This document shows positions 6,553 to 11,661 of a stretch of DNA of 11,661 nt, in pieces (position 1 is the stretch's first letter; each line of letters opens with the position of its first letter). A model generated the notes under the pieces. That model made no database searches, was not told the origin of the DNA, and worked only from the letters and a program-made list of their open reading frames with translations. The DNA lies in contig CAMWIG010000046.1 of assembly GCA_947174295.1 (NCBI GenBank), positions 1-11,661 on the forward strand, given 5' to 3'. Origin of the DNA: an uncultured Alistipes sp. (GTDB lineage Bacteria > Bacteroidota > Bacteroidia > Bacteroidales > Rikenellaceae). The translations under genes and the position numbers were made by a program.

Positions 6553-7728
6553 ATGACACGCGAAGAATACGAAATACTGCTCCGCCCCGAGACGGTGCGG
6601 GCCATAGCCGGCAACCGCGGCCGCGACAGCGTCGAGGTGGCGCTCGACGGCCGGCTGACCCATGCCCGCGAGGTGGCCTCGCAGGTGAAGTACCTCGCCC
6701 GCGCCGAGTCGAAACTGCCGTCGTATGCCGCGGCCGGCTGCATCCTGCCGCCGAGGGCTTTCGAGCAGTCGTCGAGCGAGGTGTGCGCGGCGTTGAAACC
6801 TGGCTCGGGGGATGCGGCGCTGGACCTCACGTGCGGACTGGGCGTCGACACGGCGGCAGTGGCGCGGCGGTTCGGCCGCGTGGTGGCCGTGGAGCGCGAC
6901 GAGGTGCTGGCCGACGTGGCCCGCGAGAACTTCCGGCGGCTCGGTATCGCGAACGTGGAGGTGGTGACTGCCGACTCGGCGGAGTATCTGCGGCGTGCGC
7001 TCGACGAGGGGCGGCGCTTCGACTGGATATATGCCGATCCCGACCGCCGCGATGCCGCGGGGCGCAAGATGGTCTGTCTGGAAGACTGCTCGCCCGACCT
7101 CGTGCCGCTGCTGCCTGAAATACGGCGCTCGGGGCAGGCGTTGTGCGTGAAGCTCTCGCCGATGTTCGACGTCGACGAGGCGTTCCGCATTTTCGGCCCG
7201 TGCGAGGTGGAGACGGTGTCGCTGGGCGGCGAGTGCAAGGAGGTGAACGTGCATCTTCGGCCCGATGCCGTGCAGTCGTCGGTGACCGCAGTGGCGGCCG
7301 ATTCGCACGGCGCGGTGTGCCGCGTGTCGTTCCCGCGCGAGGATGCCGCAGGCGAGCTTTGCCGCGAGCCGTTCCGTGCGGAGCGCTACCGCTGGCTCGG
7401 CGTACCCGACGCGGCGTTGCAGAAGGCCCGTCTGGTGGCCCGCACTCTTGCCGGACGCGCCGACGTATGGAGCGAGAACGGCTTCGCATTCGCTGCCGAG
7501 GCCGTTGAGGGTGTTCCCGTCAGGTGGTTCGGGATAGAGGCGGCCGAGCCCTACAATCCGCGGCGGTTGAGGCGTGAGCTGCACGGTGCGCGCGTGGAGA
7601 TTCTGCGCCGCGACTTTCCCCTCTCTACGGCCGAGATATGCCGTGCGTGCGGCATACGCGAGGGCGGCGGCATGCGCGCGGCTTTCACACGTGCCGGCGG
7701 CGAAAAGTTGATGATAAGACTCAAATAA
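6553..7728 (+). CDS. class I SAM-dependent methyltransferase with C-terminal THUMP-like domain
   Basis: The product is 391 aa. The N-terminal part (about 1-75) is helical, with VEVALDGRLTHAREVASQVK and KLPSYAA. The Rossmann methyltransferase core follows, with SAM-binding motif I LDLTCGLGVDT (90-100), the acidic end of beta-2 in VVAVERD (110-116), ADSAEYL (140-146), and a D-P motif, YADPDRRD (160-167). These correspond to motif IV, where an adenine- or guanine-base or rRNA/tRNA methyltransferase usually has D/N-P-P-Y/F. The last about 90 residues (FGIEAAEPYNPRRLRRELHG onward, then RRDFPLSTAEICRACGIREGG) fit the THUMP-like C-terminal domain known from this family, which probably binds RNA. Target unknown; I infer an RNA methyltransferase but the substrate cannot be read from the sequence. 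The gene lies 9 nt after comEC and 8 nt before the brkB-like gene, so it is likely co-transcribed with both. Confidence 0.78.
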   Translation: MTREEYEILLRPETVRAIAGNRGRDSVEVALDGRLTHAREVASQVKYLARAESKLPSYAAAGCILPPRAFEQSSSEVCAALKPGSGDAALDLTCGLGVDTAAVARRFGRVVAVERDEVLADVARENFRRLGIANVEVVTADSAEYLRRALDEGRRFDWIYADPDRRDAAGRKMVCLEDCSPDLVPLLPEIRRSGQALCVKLSPMFDVDEAFRIFGPCEVETVSLGGECKEVNVHLRPDAVQSSVTAVAADSHGAVCRVSFPREDAAGELCREPFRAERYRWLGVPDAALQKARLVARTLAGRADVWSENGFAFAAEAVEGVPVRWFGIEAAEPYNPRRLRRELHGARVEILRRDFPLSTAEICRACGIREGGGMRAAFTRAGGEKLMIRLK

Positions 7729-7736
7729 CTGCGACG

Positions 7737-9059
7737 ATGAACTTTTCCGAGATATTCACATTCTTTACCGACACCATTTTCCGTCGTGACGAGAGCCGCT
7801 ACCGCCGCGCGTGGGTGCGCTGGCTCGTCAGGCAGTACAAGCTCTTCTTCTACACCGCCCGCGGACTGCGCAGCCACGGCACGCTGCTGCGCTCGACGGC
7901 GCTGACCTACTACACGCTCATGTCGATAGTGCCCATCCTCGCGCTCATATTCGCCATCGTCAAGGGCTTCGGGCTCATAGACCGCCTGGTCGGCAATCTC
8001 TATTCGTTATTCCCGCAGACGCCCGAAATCGTGGACTACGTGGTCGATTTCGCCGAGAAGGCGCTCGCGCGGACGCAGGGCAGCGTGGTGGCCATCGTCG
8101 GAATCGTGACTCTCTTCTGGTCGGTGGTGAAGGTGTTCAGCTCGATAGAGAGGGCTTTCAACAATATCTGGGAGGTGAAGATTTCGCGCAGCGTGACGCG
8201 CCAGTACACCGACTACGTGGCCGTTGTGGTTGTCGTGCCGCTGCTGTGGGTCATGGGCAGCTCGATAGGCGGCTATGCCGAGGAGCTGCTCGGCATGGAG
8301 GAGTCGCCGGCCATGGAGTGGCTCTCGCGCGGATGCACGCTCCTCGTGACGTGGGCCATGTTCACGCTGCTCTATATCGTCGTGCCGAATACCCGGGTGC
8401 GCTTCGGCTCGGCGCTCATGGCCGGTGCGGTGGCCGGCGTGACGTTCGTGCTGTTCCAGTGGGGGTATGTCTACCTGCAACGCTGGATGTCCTCCTACAA
8501 CGCCATCTACGGCAGCTTCGCCGCGCTGCCTCTGTTCCTCGTGTGGTTGCAGACCTCGTGGCAGATACTGCTCTTCGGCGGCGAACTCTCGTTCGCATAC
8601 CAGAACATCGACAAGTTCGATGAAGAGCGCGAGTCGCTGCTGGTGAGCTACGACAACCGCCGCAAGGTGATGCTCGCCGTAATGCTCGTGGTCGTGGAGC
8701 GTTTTTGCAGCGCTGCCGGCGGCGCGGTGACGGCGTCCGAGGTGCGGCGCACGCTCAACCTGCCGACACGAATCGTCAACAGCACGCTCTATGCCTTGGC
8801 GCGCGCCGGACTGCTGATTGTCGTGCGCGGCGACGACAGCGAGGCCGAAGACCGCTTCACGCCGGCCCGCGACGTGGCGTCGCTGACGGTCTACGACGTG
8901 CTCGAAGCCGTCGAACAGCGCAGCCGCACGGGGCTCGACACCTCGTCGAGCCGCTATCTCGACCGCATGTGCTCCGTGTTGGAGCAGGTCAAGTCCGCCG
9001 CCCGCGGCTCGGAGGGCAACATGACCCTCCGCTCGATTGCCGACAGAATAAAAGGGTAG
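7737..9059 (+). CDS. YihY/BrkB-family membrane protein with C-terminal winged-helix-like domain
   Basis: The product is 440 aa, an inner-membrane protein formerly called 'RNase BN' (that name is wrong for the family). Six hydrophobic segments are visible: about 57-79, 115-138, 160-178, 198-216, 224-242 and 255-286. Family signatures are STALTYYTLMSIVPI (53-67), RAFNNIW (139-145), and YNAIYGSFAALPLFLVWLQT (254-273), followed by SWQILLFGGELSFA (274-287). The last 130 residues (from about 308) are soluble. Residues 325-365 (TASEVRRTLNLPTRIVNSTL, then ALARAGLLIVV) have the shape of a winged-helix DNA-binding unit, and the tail ends in a helical linker. The exact function is unknown; roles in membrane physiology and virulence factor export have been suggested for homologues. 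The start at 7737 (MNFSEIFTFF) lies 8 nt past the methyltransferase stop. A longer upstream start would overlap that gene and adds an Arg/His-rich, non-homologous-looking N-terminus. Confidence 0.85.
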   Translation: MNFSEIFTFFTDTIFRRDESRYRRAWVRWLVRQYKLFFYTARGLRSHGTLLRSTALTYYTLMSIVPILALIFAIVKGFGLIDRLVGNLYSLFPQTPEIVDYVVDFAEKALARTQGSVVAIVGIVTLFWSVVKVFSSIERAFNNIWEVKISRSVTRQYTDYVAVVVVVPLLWVMGSSIGGYAEELLGMEESPAMEWLSRGCTLLVTWAMFTLLYIVVPNTRVRFGSALMAGAVAGVTFVLFQWGYVYLQRWMSSYNAIYGSFAALPLFLVWLQTSWQILLFGGELSFAYQNIDKFDEERESLLVSYDNRRKVMLAVMLVVVERFCSAAGGAVTASEVRRTLNLPTRIVNSTLYALARAGLLIVVRGDDSEAEDRFTPARDVASLTVYDVLEAVEQRSRTGLDTSSSRYLDRMCSVLEQVKSAARGSEGNMTLRSIADRIKG

Positions 9060-9079
9060 GGTGTCGCAGGGGCAGCTTG

Positions 9080-9195
9080 CGAAAATACGAGACGCTGCGC
9101 GTGCGCCGCAAAACGAGAAAAAGGTCGCTTTCAAGTAGGCTTGAAGCGACCTTTTCTGGTTCCGTGTCGTGTCTTTCGGCACTCTCGTATTTTCG
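9080..9195. repeat. 13-bp perfect inverted repeat enclosing the terminator, abutting the tRNA
   Basis: CGAAAATACGAGA at 9080-9092 is the exact reverse complement of TCTCGTATTTTCG at 9183-9195. The arms are centred on the terminator hairpin, and the flanking bases between show further partial pairing. The right arm ends at the base next to the tRNA discriminator (9196). The unit is about 116 bp, so it could be a long hairpin in the tRNA trailer or a MITE-like palindrome; the sequence does not decide. Confidence 0.55.
9117..9156. terminator. bidirectional hairpin terminator between brkB-like gene and tRNA-Thr
   Basis: GGTCGCTTTCAAG pairs with CTTGAAGCGACC around a short loop (TAGG), with one bulged T in the left arm. 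The stem is flanked by A5 on the left (9118-9122) and T4 on the right (9152-9155), so it ends transcripts from both directions. The + strand transcript is the comEC-methyltransferase-brkB cluster and the minus-strand transcript is the tRNA. Confidence 0.75.
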
Positions 9196-9267
9196 AGCCG
9201 AATCCGAGATTTGAACTCGGGACCCCTTCATTACGAGTGAAGTGCTCTACCACTGAGCTAATTCGGC
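9196..9267 (-). tRNA. tRNA-Thr (anticodon CGU)
   Basis: On the minus strand the 72-nt gene folds as a normal cloverleaf. The acceptor stem is GCCGAAT/ATTCGGC, perfect 7 bp, with a T discriminator at 9196. The D arm begins AGCTCAGTGGTAGAGC. The anticodon stem is CTTCA/TGAAG around a loop CTCGTAA, giving anticodon CGT, which reads ACG (Thr). The T arm is CCGAG-TTCAAAT-CTCGG, with the conserved TTC. The CCA end is not encoded (TCGA follows), so it is added afterwards. Identity rests on the anticodon only; U73 is allowed in some bacterial Thr tRNAs. The gene is oriented opposite to all its neighbours. Confidence 0.92.
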
Positions 9268-9297
9268 CTTCGACGGATATTCGTCCGTTTTCGGAGT

Positions 9298-9330
9298 GCA
9301 AATATCGCAATAATTTTTATTTTTCACAAC
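9298..9330 (-). promoter_or_regulatory. possible promoter of tRNA-Thr
   Basis: On the minus strand GTTG (complement of 9327-9330) is followed after 20 nt by GATATTTG (complement of 9299-9306), close to TTTG-N20-TAnnTTTG with one mismatch in each element. The transcript would start about 20-25 nt ahead of the mature tRNA 5' end at 9267. Spacing agrees with the two other good promoters in the window. Confidence 0.4.
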
Positions 9331-9359
9331 ATTTTCGAAAAAAATATCGCTTTTCTTCT

Positions 9360-9367
9360 TATATTCG
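9360..9367 (+). promoter_or_regulatory. possible -7 element ahead of cstA
   Basis: TATATTCG at 9360-9367 fits TAnnTTTG with one mismatch, and lies 20 nt ahead of the cstA ATG at 9387. The -33 box is poor (TTTTC near 9332-9336 at a spacing of about 23), so this is a weak call. The AT-rich stretch 9300-9375 is plausible promoter territory for both cstA and the divergent tRNA. Confidence 0.28.
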
Positions 9368-9386
9368 CGAAAATTATGACCCGACT

Positions 9387-10814
9387 ATGATTACTTTTTG
9401 CGTGTGTCTGGTGCTGCTCGTCGCGGCGTATTTCACCTACGGACGCTTCCTGGAACGGGTCGCCGGCATCGACCCCGAGGCGGCGACTCCCTGCGAAAGA
9501 CTCTACGACGGAGTGGATTACGTTCCGCTGCCGCGCTGGCGCACATTCCTCATCCAGCTGCTGAACATAGCCGGTACGGGTCCGATTTTCGGCGCTGTGC
9601 TGGGGGCATGCTTCGGTCCGGTGGCGTTCGTGTGGATTACGCTGGGCGGCATATTCATGGGCGCGATGCACGACTTTCTGTCGGGTGTGATGGTCGTTCG
9701 CAACGACGGACTGAGCATTCCCGAAGTGGCGGGCCGCTATTTCGGCAGCGGCATGCGTCGCTTCCTGCGTCTGTTTTCGGTGCTGCTGATGGTGCTGGTG
9801 GGAGGTGTGTTTCTGCTCAGCCCCGCGCAGCTGCTTGGCAGCATACTGCCGGCAGTGTCGGTCTCGGGCTGGGTGCGGGTGATTCTCGTCTACTATTTCG
9901 TGGCCGCGCTGCTGCCTATCGACAAGCTGATAGGGCGCGTGTATCCGCTCTTCGGCATCGCTCTGGTGACGATGGCCGCGGGTCTTCTCGGTGCGCTGCT
10001 CTTCGGCGGGTACGAGATTCCCGAGCTTACGACGCTGCGCAACTTCCAGTCCGACCCGCACGCTCTGCCGATTGTGCCCGCGCTGTTCATCACCATAGCC
10101 TGCGGCGCCATTTCGGGTTTCCACGCCACGCAGTCGCCGCTTATGGCCCGCTGCGTTGGCAACGAGCGCGAATGCCGGCAGGTATTCTACGGCGCCATGA
10201 TTTCGGAGAGCGTCGTCGCCCTGGTGTGGGCCGCGGCCGCCATGGCCTTCTTCGGTGGCGCCGAGGGGCTCAATTCCGCTCTCGCCGCGCACGGAGGAAG
10301 CGCAGCGTGGGCCGTCGACTCCATATCGAAAGGCATGCTGGGCGTCGTGGGCGGCATTCTGGCGCTGTTGGGCGTCGTGGCCGCTCCGATAACGTCGGGA
10401 GATACGGCGTTCCGTTCTGCGCGGCTCATCGTGGCCGACATACTCGGCATCGAACAGCGAAGCATCGCAAGGCGTCTGGCCGTCTGCGTGCCGCTGCTGG
10501 CTGCCGGGTGGTTCATCGCGCAGGTCGATTTCGATGTGGTGTGGCGCTATTTCGCGTGGATGAACCAGACGCTGGCGGCGGTCGTACTGTGGAGCATCGT
10601 GGTCTACCTCGCACGCCGCGGTGCGGCGGTCGTCGTTGCGGCCGTTCCTGCGGTGATAATGACATACGTATGTTCGTCGTTCGTCTTCGTCTCGGGGCAG
10701 TTCTTCGGCATGGAGAACCGCACGGCGGCGTATTGGCTCGGCGGAGCCGTCACGGCGGTCATAGTCGCAATGATGATATTCAAACTGAAAAAAGATGCAA
10801 AAACCGACGCTTAA
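9387..10814 (+). CDS. cstA: carbon starvation protein CstA-family transporter (short form)
   Basis: CstA proteins take up peptides and, in E. coli homologues, pyruvate, mostly when preferred carbon is scarce. The 475-aa product is the short form; the E. coli protein is about 700 aa. The N-terminal signature is strong: DGVDYVPLPRW (41-51), then FLIQLLNIAGTGPIFGAVLG (54-73), ACFGPVAFVWI (74-84), and GAMHDFLSGVMVVRNDG (92-108). About twelve hydrophobic segments follow, including FHATQSPLMARCVGNERECR in the middle and ITSGDTAFRSARL near residue 335-347. I chose the ATG at 9387 because it gives the usual MITF-type start before the first membrane helix and because in-frame codons upstream read into the tRNA and terminator region. 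The stop overlaps the following gene. Regulation by carbon supply is inferred from the family only. Confidence 0.92.
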   Translation: MITFCVCLVLLVAAYFTYGRFLERVAGIDPEAATPCERLYDGVDYVPLPRWRTFLIQLLNIAGTGPIFGAVLGACFGPVAFVWITLGGIFMGAMHDFLSGVMVVRNDGLSIPEVAGRYFGSGMRRFLRLFSVLLMVLVGGVFLLSPAQLLGSILPAVSVSGWVRVILVYYFVAALLPIDKLIGRVYPLFGIALVTMAAGLLGALLFGGYEIPELTTLRNFQSDPHALPIVPALFITIACGAISGFHATQSPLMARCVGNERECRQVFYGAMISESVVALVWAAAAMAFFGGAEGLNSALAAHGGSAAWAVDSISKGMLGVVGGILALLGVVAAPITSGDTAFRSARLIVADILGIEQRSIARRLAVCVPLLAAGWFIAQVDFDVVWRYFAWMNQTLAAVVLWSIVVYLARRGAAVVVAAVPAVIMTYVCSSFVFVSGQFFGMENRTAAYWLGGAVTAVIVAMMIFKLKKDAKTDA

Positions 10815-11487
10815 CCCTACTGAAAACCAGACTTTCGAAATAATCGGCAGCGGCGACTGCGACTTCGTGCGCACGCTGGAAGCCTCGCGCCGAGCCGAAC
10901 GCGAGCAGGACGTGGAGCGGGCCTGCAACATACGCTATGCCGCGTTCGGGCGCATAGCCGGCCTGCTGCCCGACGACGAGGAGACCATTCTCGAATGGAA
11001 CCACCGCAACACCCGTGCGGCGATGGAGACGATCTACGCCTCGGCCGTCGACCACTTTCTGATAGACGACTTCGAGATGTCGGCGGCGATGCTCGAACTG
11101 CTGCTCGACGTCGACCCCGAAGACCATCTGGAAAGCGTCATAATGCTGGCGATGGATTACGTGGCATTGAAGGAGTACGAGCTTCTGGACGAGATAATCA
11201 ACGACATATCCGACAAATACGCCGTGCGGGCACTGCTGCTGCTGTGGTCGTCGTTCCGTCGCACGGGCGAGCTTCCGGCCGGCGAAGTGACGGGTTTTAG
11301 AAAGCGCTTCCCGCTGTTTTTCGCGGAGTTCACCGCCGCCGAGCATCCGGCCGACGAGAAGTATCTGGCCGACATCGAGAGCGAGCATCCCTCGCAGGCG
11401 GCGCAGGCCCGCGAACTGTGGTTGCAGACCGAGAATCTGTGGCGTCGCTTCCCGGGATTCGTCGAGCGTCTGCAAGCGGAGCTCTGA
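10795..11487 (+). CDS. 230-aa helical-repeat-like protein of unknown function, downstream of cstA
   Basis: I do not recognise the family. The protein is acidic and soluble by eye, with no signal peptide or membrane segment. Helix pairs follow one another from about residue 30 (NIRYAAFGRIAGLLPDDEE) to 160 (FEMSAAMLELLLDVDPED, then HLESVIMLAMDYVALKEYEL). This gives a tetratricopeptide-like spacing, so a scaffold or partner-binding role is a fair guess. The ATG at 10795 lies 20 nt inside the cstA gene in another frame, which makes translational coupling to cstA likely and argues for a shared function or expression. No catalytic motif is seen. The end at 11487 precedes a strong terminator by about 100 nt. 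Confidence 0.7.
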   Translation: MQKPTLNPTENQTFEIIGSGDCDFVRTLEASRRAEREQDVERACNIRYAAFGRIAGLLPDDEETILEWNHRNTRAAMETIYASAVDHFLIDDFEMSAAMLELLLDVDPEDHLESVIMLAMDYVALKEYELLDEIINDISDKYAVRALLLLWSSFRRTGELPAGEVTGFRKRFPLFFAEFTAAEHPADEKYLADIESEHPSQAAQARELWLQTENLWRRFPGFVERLQAEL

Positions 11488-11582
11488 CGCCGTCGTCTCT
11501 GGCACGGGATGTGCAGCACGAGAGCTCGGTACGGGGCGTTTGCGACGCCCTCTGCAAATAAAAAGTACGCCGCCTCTTTCCT

Positions 11583-11618
11583 CGGCGCTGCAACGACGGT
11601 TGCGGTGCCGTTTTTTTT
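11583..11618 (+). terminator. strong rho-independent terminator for the cstA operon
   Basis: CGGCGCTGCAAC (11583-11594) pairs with GTTGCGGTGCCG (11599-11610) in a 12-bp stem with two G-T wobbles and a GACG loop, followed by T8 at 11611-11618. This is a textbook intrinsic terminator on the + strand and closes the cstA and downstream gene transcript. Confidence 0.85.
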
Positions 11619-11661
11619 GCGGTCGGGGTGTCGGGACGGATGTCGGGCGGAGTGCCCTGTG

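Noticed and set aside
9196..9267. tRNA-Thr as the prophage attachment site
   Set aside because: The phage module is about 5.7 kb away with core genes in between, and no duplicate of the tRNA 3' end was seen near it.
1..11661. CRISPR array, insertion sequence or transposase
   Set aside because: No regularly spaced direct repeats, and no transposase or integrase reading frame, were found on either strand.

Overview
The window looks like a piece of a GC-rich Bacteroidetes chromosome, most likely Bacteroidales and possibly Rikenellaceae/Alistipes. Three things suggest this: protein relatedness (a TIR protein of the Bacteroides type, a short CstA, a BrkB with a C-terminal domain), Bacteroidetes-type promoters of the form TTTG-N20-TAnnTTTG, and little visible use of Shine-Dalgarno sites. 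The genus is an inference from GC content and gene content only. Every protein gene is on the + strand; the only minus-strand gene is a tRNA.

Region 1 (1-3475) is part of a prophage or prophage-like structural module. It runs: the 3' part of a major capsid protein, a 153-aa protein of unknown function, a portal protein, a small gp6-like head-tail connector candidate, and a holin. The genes are tightly packed, with gaps of 3-12 nt or overlaps, and read as one transcription unit. Capsid comes before portal and the holin directly follows the connector. No terminase, protease, tail, integrase or endolysin gene is inside the window.

Region 2 (3476-4995) is an accessory insert between the phage module and the housekeeping genes. 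It holds a gene with its own good promoter that encodes TIR, a PEGA-like middle domain and a DUF1566/C-type-lectin-like C-terminus. The gene carries a +1 frameshift near 3807 that separates TIR from the rest. Its last 40 residues resemble the variable region of diversity-generating-retroelement targets, but no reverse transcriptase or template repeat lies in the window. Behind it is an AT-richer intergenic stretch with a 10-bp direct repeat and a lysine-rich minus-strand reading frame, probably a repeat element, and then a promoter for the next gene.

Region 3 (4996-9059) is an ordinary chromosomal cluster: comEC (DNA-uptake channel), a THUMP-like SAM-dependent methyltransferase, and a YihY/BrkB membrane protein, separated by 8-9 nt. 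It ends in a strong two-way hairpin terminator shared with a convergent tRNA-Thr(CGU).

Region 4 (9387-11618) is a carbon-starvation/CstA-family peptide or pyruvate transporter gene. It overlaps by 20 nt a 230-aa, probably helical-repeat protein of unknown function, and a strong intrinsic terminator follows near the right edge.

The most interesting places are the broken TIR/DUF1566 gene beside the phage module, its DGR-like C-terminus, and the unusual order of the phage structural genes.
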